Origin: Alcanivoracaceae bacterium
Lineage (GTDB): Bacteria; Pseudomonadota; Gammaproteobacteria; Pseudomonadales; Alcanivoracaceae
Direction: 5' to 3'
Assembly: GCA_029210325.1 (NCBI GenBank)
Contig: JARGPU010000001.1
Span: 1,312,126-1,376,125, forward strand
Length of the DNA stretch: 64,000 nucleotides
The position numbers and the translations under genes were made by a program. The notes beneath the pieces were generated by a model. The model ran no database searches and was not told the origin of the DNA. It saw only the letters and a list, made by a program, of their open reading frames with translations. Below, piece after piece: positions 1 through 8,940 of the stretch (positions within the stretch are counted from its first letter, which is position 1; each line of letters begins with the position of its first letter).

Positions 1-30
1 TATAAATGCCGGGCAAGCCCGGCATTTATA
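1..30 (-). terminator. Perfect inverted repeat downstream of the envelope operon
   Basis: Arms TATAAATGCCGGGC and GCCCGGCATTTATA (14 bp each) flank a 2-nt centre, so the RNA would form a GC-rich hairpin with AU-rich base. It lies 20 bp past the stop of the TonB-like gene and is the likely end of the minus-strand operon. The sequence beyond position 1 is not visible, so it could equally serve a gene converging from the left. Confidence 0.6.
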
Positions 31-50
31 TTTGCATTGCAATGTACTGA

Positions 51-989
51 TCAGGACGGGAACAGGTTCAGTGCATAGTCGCCAGTCCAGACTTCCACTG
101 GCAGGGCGCCAAAGTCCATCGATTTGACGATAAGCAGAATACGCCGCTCCAGCTCATCATCACCCACTTCCGATGACTTGATTACTACATTGCTGACTTC
201 ACCGGATGGGGCAATCGTCATGGTCAGCACCACGGTGCCGCGCAATGCAGGGTTCTGCCGCAGAGCACGCTGGTACGCGCTATTGATGCGGCCCTGGCTG
301 CGGTTAAAGGTCTGACGGATCTGTTCTTCCGTACGGACACTTTTACCCTCTGCATTCTTGCGTACGGTGGTAGCCGCTTCGCTAGCAATCTTGCTCTCAA
401 CCTGTGCCACCTCTGCGCCTTCCAGAGTGCCGCCACCGCCGCCACCGCTGGATACGTTGGCTACGGCAATACCGCCCGAGCCGCTGCCGGCACGACTGGT
501 AATCAGGTTGCGTTCCACCTTGGCCGACTCAGCACCACCGGTGCGCAGTGGTTGGCGGTTGACGACTGGTGCCAGATCCTGCAGACCAGCAAGCGAATCT
601 TCGAACACTTTCAGCTCTTTCTTCGCTACTTCACGAGCTTTTTCTACTCGTTCAGGGGTCGGCTCCTCCTTCGGCTTCTCCGGTTCTGGCTCCGGTTCCG
701 GCTCCGGTTCTGGCTCTGGTTCTATTTCTGGCTCCGGTGGCGGTGGCGGCGGTGGTTCTTCTTTTTTCTTCTCCATCACCAGCTTGGCCAGCCGCTCCGG
801 AATCTGTTCCGCTTCGCTGCGGTCTTTCTTCGGAATGGTGGTGCTCTCGATCAGGATAATGAAAAACAGACACAGCAGCGCCAGCACGGCCAGAATGACC
901 CACTGACGACGGCGATCCCCGGGGAGGTTGTCCCAGGGAAGCAGGCCGTCGACGAATATCATTAGAGGCGTCTTGTTATTCTCGCTCAT
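51..989 (-). CDS. TonB-like energy transducer with AgmX/PglI-type C-terminal domain
   Basis: 312 aa. A short cytoplasmic N-terminus leads to one membrane helix at about residues 30-48. A Pro/Glu-rich periplasmic spacer follows (about 76-115, a run of prolines and then EP dipeptides), then a Gly/Ser-rich stretch and a C-terminal domain from about 225 of the kind annotated AgmX/PglI C-terminal. In such proteins the spacer reaches across the periplasm and passes energy from an ExbB/ExbD motor to envelope partners. The ATG overlaps the stop of the upstream ExbD gene (ATGA), so the two are translationally coupled. It is the last gene of the operon. In Myxococcus, GltG and GltJ have related C-terminal domains; this protein is much shorter and shows no FHA or zinc-ribbon module. 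The partner it acts on cannot be told from sequence. Confidence 0.85.
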   Translation of the reverse strand: MSENNKTPLMIFVDGLLPWDNLPGDRRRQWVILAVLALLCLFFIILIESTTIPKKDRSEAEQIPERLAKLVMEKKKEEPPPPPPPEPEIEPEPEPEPEPEPEPEKPKEEPTPERVEKAREVAKKELKVFEDSLAGLQDLAPVVNRQPLRTGGAESAKVERNLITSRAGSGSGGIAVANVSSGGGGGGTLEGAEVAQVESKIASEAATTVRKNAEGKSVRTEEQIRQTFNRSQGRINSAYQRALRQNPALRGTVVLTMTIAPSGEVSNVVIKSSEVGDDELERRILLIVKSMDFGALPVEVWTGDYALNLFPS

Positions 990-1495
990 TCGACACCCTC
1001 CTCGGCCTTTTGCAGCACGGCAAAGGATATCTTGGAGTAGTCAGTCTGGTTGGCACTGACCATCACATTTCGAATGGTGGAGTAGGGCACCTTGCGGTCC
1101 GCCAGAATCATGACCTCACGCTCGGGTATGCCATCCTCGTTCAGTACTGGAAGACTGCGATCCGCACGCCATTGCAGCTCTGCTATCAGGGCCGGTATAA
1201 CCGTGGCGCCATCTTCATTCTCGGCGGCTGTCGGGTCGACGGCCACGTCTTGAACCAGAATGTTGCGAGCACTGATCTGGATCTTCAGAACCTCGCCGGG
1301 CACCGTATTGGCGCTGGACTCAGGCAGGATAATGTCCTTGTTATCTGGCGGTTGCTGGGAGTTCGATGAGTTGACCAGCAGGAAGAACACCAGAATGGTG
1401 AAGATATCCATCAGTGAAGTCAGGTTCAGCACTGCTACGCCTTTATGGCGTGCATGCCGTCGGGCCATACGCTTACCGCGGGATGATTTTTTCAT
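986..1495 (-). CDS. ExbD/TolR-family protein (Asp-containing paralogue)
   Basis: 169 aa. A basic cytoplasmic N-terminus is followed by one membrane helix at about residues 21-42 and a periplasmic domain. The helix carries the family's conserved acidic residue, Asp30 in SLMDIFTILVFF, which in ExbD, TolR and AglQ carries protons for the motor. The start overlaps the previous gene's stop (ATGA) and the stop overlaps the next start in the same way. It probably forms a mixed stator with the ExbB-like protein and the second ExbD paralogue upstream, driving the TonB-like protein downstream. It is the only one of the two ExbD copies here that keeps the acidic residue. Confidence 0.88.
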   Translation of the reverse strand: MKKSSRGKRMARRHARHKGVAVLNLTSLMDIFTILVFFLLVNSSNSQQPPDNKDIILPESSANTVPGEVLKIQISARNILVQDVAVDPTAAENEDGATVIPALIAELQWRADRSLPVLNEDGIPEREVMILADRKVPYSTIRNVMVSANQTDYSKISFAVLQKAEEGVE

Positions 1496-2013
1496 GCATC
1501 ACCTCCACGACGTGCGTCCGGCGGCGCCGAGCCAATGCCGATCTCCGGGAACAGTTCTTTCTTGATGCCGATACCATTATTGATTTCGATCCGGTAACGA
1601 ACTGCATCCATGGTGTAGATCATCAGCTCATAATCGGTGTCGTCCTCACACAGCAAGGTGATATTGGTGACCTCCGGGAACTGGGCTTTGATTTCCGCAA
1701 GATACCCGCGCAGCTTTTCACGGTCATGCTTGCCGTCTTCAGCCACGGGTACGATAGCGACTACTTTGCCGCTTTTTCTTTCGCCAATCTCGTAGCGGTC
1801 CTGATAAATCAGAACCTCCAGTACGGGCTTATTGTTCTCTTCCGGGTCCGAAGGTGGTGCTTCCTCGTTGGACGGCAAATTCAGCTGCAGGATGGAAACC
1901 TGAGCGAATACCGCATTGAGCAGCAGGAACGGAATCAGTACCACCATCAAATTCAGGAAGGCGGTAATGTTCAGTTCGACCTCTTCGTGCCCTGTACGCT
2001 TTCTTGATCGCAT
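1492..2013 (-). CDS. ExbD/TolR-family protein with Asn in place of the proton-carrying Asp
   Basis: 173 aa. One membrane helix (about 15-38) and a periplasmic domain. Aligned by eye with TolR (INIVPLLDVLLVLL), the helix reads LNITAFLNLMVVLI, so Asn21 (codon AAT) replaces the conserved Asp. The rest of the fold looks intact, with no frameshift or truncation. A strong AAGGAG site lies 5 nt before the ATG. It sits between the ExbB-like gene and the Asp-containing ExbD. I infer a structural or regulatory subunit of a heteromeric stator. A sequencing error is unlikely to explain it, because Asp to Asn needs a specific G-to-A change in a clean reading frame. Confidence 0.85.
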   Translation of the reverse strand: MRSRKRTGHEEVELNITAFLNLMVVLIPFLLLNAVFAQVSILQLNLPSNEEAPPSDPEENNKPVLEVLIYQDRYEIGERKSGKVVAIVPVAEDGKHDREKLRGYLAEIKAQFPEVTNITLLCEDDTDYELMIYTMDAVRYRIEINNGIGIKKELFPEIGIGSAPPDARRGGDA

Positions 2014-2048
2014 ACCGGCTCCTTAACAGGTTAACGAAAGTTGACGGA

Positions 2049-2765
2049 TTATTGACCGTCGCCGTTACGTTGATCCTGTTGAGTCACCACCTGACGGAAT
2101 ACATTCAGGAACTTGATCGAGGCCATTTCCATGCTGTCGATCAGCTTGCCGGTCATAGAGTTGATGAACGAGTAAGCCAGCAGTAGTGGAATTGCAGCGA
2201 TCAGACCAAATGCAGTGGTGTTCATGGCCACGGAAATAGAGGCGGATAGCAGGTCGGCCTTCTGCGCCGGGTCAGCACTGGCTACCGCAGTAAATGCCTG
2301 AATCAGACCGATAATGGTACCGAGCAGGCCCATCAGAGTGGCGATATTGGCAAGCGTAGCGATATAGGGGGTGCGGGTTTCCAGACGTGGCATGACTTCC
2401 ATCAGACCTTCTTCCATGGCCAGCTCGACGTCATCATGACGGCGGCTGATGCGGGCGCGCTCAAGGCCGTAAGCGACAATGCGACCAATGCCCACTTGGC
2501 TGTCTTTAACTACATCCATGGCCTGACGGAACTGGCCTTTGGAGAGCAGCGGGAATACCTGATCCCAGATTTTCTTGTTGCGTGCTTTGGTGGCTTGCAG
2601 GTACAGCACACGCTCAATGACGATGCCCAAGCCGATCGCCAGTACGATCAGAATTGGATACATGAAGAAGCCACCATCCTGGATAAAACTGATGGCAGTG
2701 GTCACCAGTCCGGTATCGGCAACGGCCGGAGCGGAGGCTGGATCTAGGGATACGGGCGTCGACAT
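2049..2765 (-). CDS. MotA/TolQ/ExbB-family proton channel protein
   Basis: 238 aa from the ATG at 2765, chosen because GGAG lies 9 nt upstream; a TTG 15 nt further up is less likely. The first membrane helix is at about residues 34-54 (MYPILIVLAIGLGIVI). A long cytoplasmic loop follows, then two helices with the TolQ/ExbB signature (NIATLMGLLGTIIGL and TTAFGLIAAIPLLLAY). It forms the channel of a proton-driven motor with the two ExbD-like proteins. The gene is followed by exbD, exbD and the tonB-like gene, the same order as aglR-aglQ-aglS in myxobacterial gliding loci as I recall it. Because the cluster also holds TPR lipoproteins, it is unlikely to be the housekeeping Tol or siderophore ExbB system. 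Confidence 0.9.
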   Translation of the reverse strand: MSTPVSLDPASAPAVADTGLVTTAISFIQDGGFFMYPILIVLAIGLGIVIERVLYLQATKARNKKIWDQVFPLLSKGQFRQAMDVVKDSQVGIGRIVAYGLERARISRRHDDVELAMEEGLMEVMPRLETRTPYIATLANIATLMGLLGTIIGLIQAFTAVASADPAQKADLLSASISVAMNTTAFGLIAAIPLLLAYSFINSMTGKLIDSMEMASIKFLNVFRQVVTQQDQRNGDGQ

Positions 2766-2894
2766 CAGGGTGTTCTCCAAACAGGGTTATTGTTGTCATT
2801 ACAGCATCCCCATGATGCTGATGGTGAAAATGGCGATGGTCTTTTTATCAGAATTTATGCCGAGCTGCATCTGCTTGGCCGGGTATAACTCAAA

Positions 2895-3194
2895 TCAGTC
2901 AAGAAACAGATCGTCACCGCTGGCGGGTTCTTGGCCGAGAATGCGGTAGTACTCGACTTCTCTCATCAGAACCTCTTGGTCCAGAGGTTCCAGCACCCTG
3001 TTAAGCAATGAGGAAGTGGGGTCTTTCTTTTCCAGTTTCACTTCCTTGTCTTTCCATGGCACAACGTTAAGAACGGTGGGCGCTTCCTGAGAGCCGATAA
3101 TATTGCTCGAAAGCCCCGGATCGGCAGTTTCCTGCTCTGCAAAGGCGGGCAGAGAGAGCAGTACTGAGCAGCAGATTAGGGGGACATAGCGCAT
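2895..3194 (-). CDS. Small exported protein of unknown function
   Basis: 99 aa. A signal peptide ends near AFA-E (about residue 19), giving a mature periplasmic protein of about 80 residues, charged and without cysteines. I recognise no domain. The ATG starts one base after the stop of the TPR lipoprotein gene, so it belongs to the same transcript. About 115 bp separate it from the ExbB-like start, enough room for an internal promoter, though none is obvious. It is probably a small partner of the motor complex; that rests on position alone. Confidence 0.7.
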   Translation of the reverse strand: MRYVPLICCSVLLSLPAFAEQETADPGLSSNIIGSQEAPTVLNVVPWKDKEVKLEKKDPTSSLLNRVLEPLDQEVLMREVEYYRILGQEPASGDDLFLD

Positions 3195-3195
3195 A

Positions 3196-3993
3196 TCAGT
3201 TCAACTCCTGTGGGTCTGCGTTTTGCTGATCGCCGCCGGCATCCGGAGATGCTGTCTCTGCGGCTGCAGCTTCGGCTGCAGGCTCTGCGGCTGCAGGCAC
3301 AGCATCTGGTACTCGTCGTTCAAGATCTACGACCCAGTTGGCAACCGATTGATCCAGTTGTCGCTGCAGAGACTGGTACTGGCGGAAGTGCTGCAGTGCC
3401 AGCGGCAGGTCCTGAAGGTACAGCTCGGCCAGTACGCCCATGTTGAAGTGGGCTCTGGCGTATTTGGGGTCCAGCTCTATAGCGGTTTCATAGTGTTTGC
3501 GCGCTTCAACAAACTTTCCCTGCTCGCGCAGCGCTAGCCCAAGAGCGTTGTGGGCATAGGGGTTGCGATTGTTGACGCCAAGCGCTTGCCGCAACGCTTC
3601 CTCCGCCTTGGGGTATTTCTGCTGCTGCTGGCGGATGATGCCCTGGTTGACCAGTGGGCCGGAGAGCTGCGGGTAACGGCTGGCCACCGACTGAAACATC
3701 ACTAACGCCTTGTCGGTTTCGCCTGCGCGCATGGCCTGCAGTGCTCGAGCGTACTCGGGCATGGCCTCAAGGGCGATAGCTTCTACGGCAGGGTCGTGCG
3801 GCACCGGCGGAATATGCTCGGCGTCACTTTCTGCCGCAGCCTCGCCACTGCGCTGCTCAGCGTATTTTGAAGGCCCGCCCGGGCCGCCATCCAGACCGAG
3901 GTCCGTATCAGTGGCTGGCTTCGAGGCGCAGCCAGCAAATAGTACGATGGCGGCGGCTAACGCCAGCCGCCGATTAATAGATGATGTCGACAT
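3196..3993 (-). CDS. TPR lipoprotein (AglT/GltE-like)
   Basis: 265 aa. The lipobox LFAGC places the lipidated cysteine at residue 22, followed by KP, which gives no inner-membrane retention signal. Tandem TPR repeats span about residues 75-200 (for example AHNALGLALREQGKFVEA), and an Ala/Glu-rich low-complexity tail follows. It is likely an outer-membrane periplasmic scaffold. The start overlaps the end of the upstream 1002-aa lipoprotein gene by 20 bp. In Myxococcus a TPR lipoprotein (AglT/GltE) is part of the gliding core, and this gene takes the matching place here. The orthology is inferred from context and domain type, not from an alignment. Confidence 0.8.
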   Translation of the reverse strand: MSTSSINRRLALAAAIVLFAGCASKPATDTDLGLDGGPGGPSKYAEQRSGEAAAESDAEHIPPVPHDPAVEAIALEAMPEYARALQAMRAGETDKALVMFQSVASRYPQLSGPLVNQGIIRQQQQKYPKAEEALRQALGVNNRNPYAHNALGLALREQGKFVEARKHYETAIELDPKYARAHFNMGVLAELYLQDLPLALQHFRQYQSLQRQLDQSVANWVVDLERRVPDAVPAAAEPAAEAAAAETASPDAGGDQQNADPQELN

Positions 3994-6982
3994 ATTCTTC
4001 TACCTGCTCAAACTTGGCAAAGCGGCCTGGCAACAGCTTGGCCAGTTGGGCAAAACTCTGTTTGACCCAGTCATCGTAAATATTCTGGCCAACCAGATCG
4101 GTATTGGCGATCAGGATATCAATGGCCTGATCTTCATAGGGCAGGGCCTGCTCCTCCAGCAGTAATTCATACTGCTCCAGTTCCAACTCATCGAGGCCTG
4201 GTGGCCTTTCCGAGTTGATCATGTCTTTGGCAAGCACCTGATACATCTGACCGATCTTGAAGTTCGCGGCGGTGGCATACTCGGATACGCCAATCGCAGC
4301 GATGGTTTCGTAACGCTTCAAGGCATCACGCATGACGGTGGTCTTGCGCTCCAGACTGCGACGCAGGGGCTGAGTCAGCTTGATTGAGTTGAACTCTTCA
4401 AAGCGCGGCTCTGCCAGAGTGAACGCGGCCCAGGCTCCAAGCCATGCCACCCGGTCGGAGCCCTGATCGCCGGCTTGCTGGTGGGTTTTGACCAGCTCGT
4501 TGAGGCCGTTGTTATAAGCGGTGGTGTCTCCGGTCTGCTCGTACAGTTTGACCAGACGGTGCTGGCCCTCGGCACGGAAGTCATAGGGCTGAGGGTAGGC
4601 TGCCAGATATTTCCTATAAAGGCGGATGGATGCTTCGGGCTCTTTTGCCCGGTCCTGCATCTCGGCTGCTTGCCACAATGCCTGACGGGCCAGCTCACGA
4701 TCTGTCTGCTCATAGTTGCCGGCAATACGCTCCAGCTCGAGTGCTGCAGCGCCGAAGTTGCCGGTTTTCTCGTATGCCACTGCCAGCTTGTCTGGAATGG
4801 TTTCATTGAGCGCATCTTTTGGATATCGCTGTCGGAAGCTCTCCAGAATGGGTATAGCACTGTCGAAGTTTTCGATCTGCAGATAAAGAGTAGCTGCATC
4901 AAATTCTGCATTTTTACGAATGCTGGCTTCCGGGAACACCACAGCAACTCGCATAAACATATCTGCAGCTGCGGCAAATTGTTCCGCTGTCTGCAATTCT
5001 TCGCCCTGCTTGTACACTGAGGCAGCCAAGCGCTCCTGATAGGTCAGGCGGTCTTTCGCTTCCACTGATGGATACTGCAGCACATTGGTGTAGGCGAACT
5101 CGGCGACTTTGAACCGGCCTAGATCAAACTCGCCATTGGCGATAGTGCTCCAGCCGTAGACAAGCAGTTTTTCAGGCGGTGGTGGCTGTAGTGATACCAG
5201 CATGCCGGCGGTGCGGATGGCTGCCTCAACATCGTCACGTGCCAGCTGGTCATCAATAACGTTGCTGAGAACCTGTGGTACCTGCTCATGCTCCGGGTAG
5301 GTTGCCGCAAACTTCATACTGCTGGCGATGCTGCGCTCACGCCACTGGTCCTTGGCCTGCTGTTGTTCTTCCGTATCGGAGGGCAGAGCGCGGATCTGAG
5401 CCTGATAAGCAACCAGGGCGAAAAAGGCGGCATCGGAGCTTTTCTCATACCCTTCGTAGCCATATGCGGTGCGCTCGAACTCGACCACGGCTTCCGCAAA
5501 GCGTTGGCCGGAGAACAGGGACTGCGCATACAGGTCATTGATTGAAGCCTGATCTGCAGATGCCGGCGGTGTGTCCAGATATTCCTTATACCAGGCGGCA
5601 GGGCGGGCAAAGTCCTCTGGTTTCTTCGACTTCTGCGCCAGCGCATGATGATGGCCGGCGAGGTCAAGAATGTGCCCTTTCAGTTGAGTGACATAGCCGT
5701 CTCGGGCTTCCGGGTACTGGGCCCAGTAGGTGCTGTGAATGCCATACTGGCCGATGAACTTTTCTTTGGCTGGTAGTACCAGTGTCGGGAAGCCGCCACG
5801 CTGGAAAGCTTCAATATTCAGGCTGGAAAACTCAGGAGCCTGGGGACTGGTGGGATAGACCGAGACAAACATGTCATAGGTGTCAGCGGCGTCACGGAAG
5901 CGTTCCTGCTGCAGGTAGATATCACCGAGTGAGCGGTAGGTATCTGCCTCATAGGGCCGGTGACCGCGTTTGGCGAACCAGTCGCGTACGGAGGTGGCGC
6001 CATCCAGGTTGGTAAAGGCAAGGCTGATGACCCGTCGTACATCGGTAACCAGCTTGGCTTGCATGGACTTTTCGTCTGCCAGCTCTGCAGAGCCTTCCAG
6101 ATGATCAACGATGGTAAAAAACTGCTCCAGAGATTGCTCGTACTCACTTAACTTGTAGTGACTCCAACCTAGCTTGTATAGAGATTGCTCATAGAAATCA
6201 GATTGCTCTCCGGCCTTAACAACCTCCAGGTAAGATTTTACCGAGGCGTCATAGTCGCCATCTGAAAATTGCAGTTCTGCCAGACGGAACTGCGCCTCCA
6301 GATAGAACGGGCTGTCCGGATATTCCTTAACCATGTCTTTCAGTGCTTTCTGAGAGCTGTCCAGATCCCCTGCCAAATCATAGGCTTTGGCGAGGAGGTA
6401 ATAGGCCTCGGCGCGCTCTGTCGGGTCCTGACTGGTTTCCAGAAGTGTGCGGTAGAGCTGAATGGCGGTGTTGTAATCCGTGTCCAGCAGAGCTCCATCA
6501 AGCCCGCTGTAAAGACTTCCAGCGAGATCAAGGGCTGCATAACGCTGGTCCCGAGTTTCAGCCTGTTGCGCTTCACGCATGAAGTTTTCATACAGAAGCT
6601 TGTCTACATTCATATCAAGCTCTGCCCGGTCGACAGCCGGGCTTTCGTTCAGCTGCTGATCCTGAAACCCGGCATCTTCCTCTTCGGCCGCGGCGAGCGC
6701 CAGATCCGCCATGCGGCGAATGGAGCGGCTACGTTGCTCTGGGTCCTGAAACAGCTCAACGGCGCGCTGATAGCTTTGCAGGGCTGCCTGTGCTGAGACG
6801 TTATCGAGGTCTTCTGCCTCAATGGTGATTTCGGTTTGTTCCAGGTCTGCCAAGGTGGTGCCGGTATAGCGGGCCTGCTCTTGCAGAGCCAGATCATCCG
6901 TGGTGGATTGACTGGCACAGCCAGCCAGCGACAGGGCGACGGCAGCAGTAATAGTGCGAATGCGAAAGGTGCCTCTGCTCAT
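3974..6982 (-). CDS. Very large TPR lipoprotein (GltD/AgmU-like)
   Basis: 1002 aa from the ATG at 6982; a GTG directly before it would add one residue. The lipobox LSLAGC gives a lipidated cysteine at residue 22. Nearly the whole mature protein consists of degenerate TPR-like helical repeats (for example AEAYYLLAKAYDLAGDLDSS and EAQFRLAELQFSDGDYDASV), so it should form a long solenoid in the periplasm, probably anchored in the outer membrane. The start overlaps the stop of the 652-aa gene (TGATG). A similarly large periplasmic TPR protein (AgmU/GltD) occurs in the myxobacterial gliding complex. No enzymatic motif is visible. Confidence 0.8.
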   Translation of the reverse strand: MSRGTFRIRTITAAVALSLAGCASQSTTDDLALQEQARYTGTTLADLEQTEITIEAEDLDNVSAQAALQSYQRAVELFQDPEQRSRSIRRMADLALAAAEEEDAGFQDQQLNESPAVDRAELDMNVDKLLYENFMREAQQAETRDQRYAALDLAGSLYSGLDGALLDTDYNTAIQLYRTLLETSQDPTERAEAYYLLAKAYDLAGDLDSSQKALKDMVKEYPDSPFYLEAQFRLAELQFSDGDYDASVKSYLEVVKAGEQSDFYEQSLYKLGWSHYKLSEYEQSLEQFFTIVDHLEGSAELADEKSMQAKLVTDVRRVISLAFTNLDGATSVRDWFAKRGHRPYEADTYRSLGDIYLQQERFRDAADTYDMFVSVYPTSPQAPEFSSLNIEAFQRGGFPTLVLPAKEKFIGQYGIHSTYWAQYPEARDGYVTQLKGHILDLAGHHHALAQKSKKPEDFARPAAWYKEYLDTPPASADQASINDLYAQSLFSGQRFAEAVVEFERTAYGYEGYEKSSDAAFFALVAYQAQIRALPSDTEEQQQAKDQWRERSIASSMKFAATYPEHEQVPQVLSNVIDDQLARDDVEAAIRTAGMLVSLQPPPPEKLLVYGWSTIANGEFDLGRFKVAEFAYTNVLQYPSVEAKDRLTYQERLAASVYKQGEELQTAEQFAAAADMFMRVAVVFPEASIRKNAEFDAATLYLQIENFDSAIPILESFRQRYPKDALNETIPDKLAVAYEKTGNFGAAALELERIAGNYEQTDRELARQALWQAAEMQDRAKEPEASIRLYRKYLAAYPQPYDFRAEGQHRLVKLYEQTGDTTAYNNGLNELVKTHQQAGDQGSDRVAWLGAWAAFTLAEPRFEEFNSIKLTQPLRRSLERKTTVMRDALKRYETIAAIGVSEYATAANFKIGQMYQVLAKDMINSERPPGLDELELEQYELLLEEQALPYEDQAIDILIANTDLVGQNIYDDWVKQSFAQLAKLLPGRFAKFEQVEEYVDIIY

Positions 6983-8940
6983 CACTGCTCTTTCCCCTGC
7001 AGGCGGTCACTGAAGGACGCGTCCTGTACTCGCGCCATGGCCAGATGCGCCTCGGCGAGTTGCTCACCGAGCTGGACGCGATTTCTGGCCAGCACCTGCA
7101 AGGCGTCGTTCTTCAGTAGCTGGCCAAGTTGGCTCATCAGTTTCTCGGTTTCAGCGATCATCTTGTCAATATCCTGGCGGCGTTCATTCAGTCTTTTGCC
7201 CAGATCGCTGCGAATATGAAGCGAGGCATCTCTTACTAGCTGTTCGGCTGCCTCAATGCGCAGGCCGGAGATCTCTATATCCTCGCCTGCCTGCGTTACA
7301 TCTCGCAGCTGCTGCTCCCTGTTTTGTGGGGCTGCACTGGCGATACTGTATAGCAGAACGCCTTTCACTCTGCGTAGCCGTTCACGTTGTGGCGAAGTGG
7401 CAGGCAATCCATTCAGTTGGTTTTCCAGCGCAGCAATAAGCTCCCAAGCCAGCAACTGGTCATAATCGGCAAGGTCCTGCGGCCGCTTCATGTCCAGCCG
7501 TTGCGGCATGTTGACTGCAATGTCTGCGGCCAAGGCTCCTGCTTGCTGTTGCTGGCGTTTCAGGGCAAGCAATTTGGCACGGGCGTCTGGTAATACTTCC
7601 TGAAGCTGCGCCAGCTGGTTGCGCCAGGCACTTTCCATGGCCGGTACAGATTGCTGCCAATCAAGTAGTAGTGTGCGAAGACGATCGAGCTCCATGTACT
7701 GGCGGAACTGTTCGGAAAAGTCATGAGACGCGAACAGTCGATACAAATAGGGCATCTCCGGACCTGCATCGGCGCTGTAATTGGCCGAGCTTGCCATCGG
7801 GTCAAGATTCATATTGGCAGCTTTGTCGTGACTTTTGAGGCGGTCCAGCCAGCGTTGCTCGTCGACATTGCGTATTGCCAGCTCAACCTGACGCAGTTCA
7901 TCACGCAGGGTTTCGGTGGCGAAACGGTAGCCCGCCAATGCCTGAGGAATAGCGCCAAGCTCCTCGTAGGCCCGTGGAGCCATCAGCAAAGCTTCCTGTA
8001 CCGATTGATGGCTCGGGTTGCGGCGAACAAGCTCCAGCCAAAGTGGAAGGGCGCGACGGTAGTCCTTGCGCTCAAAATTGCTTAGCCCCAGAGCGAGCAG
8101 TGCCTCATTGGAAAACGGACCATCGGCGCGCACTCTGACCAATGCTGCGCGCGCTTGATCAAAGCGTTTCTCTTTTAATTCTGTCAGACCGATGGCCAGC
8201 GCGGAGCGATCCTTCAGGGCGTTGATTTCTTCATCGCCGGGCGGCAGGTTCAGCACGCCGCTGAGCATGCGGACGCCGTCGTTGATGTGGTTGGCGCGAA
8301 TCATCGCCACACCCATATTGTAGGTGGCGTATGCACCTTCCCGGGTTCCGGCGGGTATGGAATGCAGGCTGGCGAGCGCTTCGCCAAACTCTTCTTGACT
8401 GATTCGTATATTCGCCAGCATCAAATGGCGGCGGGCATTTTTGTCTGCGGCCAAGCCGTCAGTGCGACTGCTGGAAAGTACTTTGGCAGCTTCGTCCATT
8501 TGCCCGCGACGATAATTTAGTGCTGCTTTGTGTAACCAGGTTTCGGCGCGCAACTGGGCAAGGATGTCTTTTTCTAAAAGTCGGTTAAAAATAGTTTCGG
8601 CCTGCTCTGCGAGGCCGAAGTTTACATACAATTCGCCAAGCATCAGCTCTGCGTATTCAGTGTCTTCGTTAAACAGTCCCACCTTCTGGTTGGCTAGTAG
8701 CTGTGACATCGCTTCAAACTGACGATTGCTATAGAACGAGAAAGTGGATTCGTTAAACGCCAGATAGCGTTTGCTTTCCAGATCCAGCGGTATTGCTTCC
8801 ACTGGCAAATCGTTGCCGATTACCAGCAGTCCCGCCTGAGCATTAAAGGCGAGCGTGCTGGCTGCGATAGCCAGAGGTAGCAGGGTGCGTCGCCAGAACC
8901 GGCGACTAAACGGCATAAGGTTTCCCGAAGCATCGTTCAT
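6982..8940 (-). CDS. Periplasmic TPR protein (GltC-like position)
   Basis: 652 aa. The N-terminus is long and basic, and a signal peptide ends near AQA-G (about residue 36). A second in-frame ATG eight codons in would give a shorter leader. TPR-like repeats fill about residues 80-340, and the C-terminal third is helical and Gln/Leu-rich, with coiled-coil character. There is no lipobox, so the mature protein should be soluble in the periplasm. The ATG directly abuts the stop of the preceding gene and its own stop overlaps the next start, so coupling is tight. The function is unknown. The GltC analogy is from domain type and gene order only. Confidence 0.8.
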   Translation of the reverse strand: MNDASGNLMPFSRRFWRRTLLPLAIAASTLAFNAQAGLLVIGNDLPVEAIPLDLESKRYLAFNESTFSFYSNRQFEAMSQLLANQKVGLFNEDTEYAELMLGELYVNFGLAEQAETIFNRLLEKDILAQLRAETWLHKAALNYRRGQMDEAAKVLSSSRTDGLAADKNARRHLMLANIRISQEEFGEALASLHSIPAGTREGAYATYNMGVAMIRANHINDGVRMLSGVLNLPPGDEEINALKDRSALAIGLTELKEKRFDQARAALVRVRADGPFSNEALLALGLSNFERKDYRRALPLWLELVRRNPSHQSVQEALLMAPRAYEELGAIPQALAGYRFATETLRDELRQVELAIRNVDEQRWLDRLKSHDKAANMNLDPMASSANYSADAGPEMPYLYRLFASHDFSEQFRQYMELDRLRTLLLDWQQSVPAMESAWRNQLAQLQEVLPDARAKLLALKRQQQQAGALAADIAVNMPQRLDMKRPQDLADYDQLLAWELIAALENQLNGLPATSPQRERLRRVKGVLLYSIASAAPQNREQQLRDVTQAGEDIEISGLRIEAAEQLVRDASLHIRSDLGKRLNERRQDIDKMIAETEKLMSQLGQLLKNDALQVLARNRVQLGEQLAEAHLAMARVQDASFSDRLQGKEQ

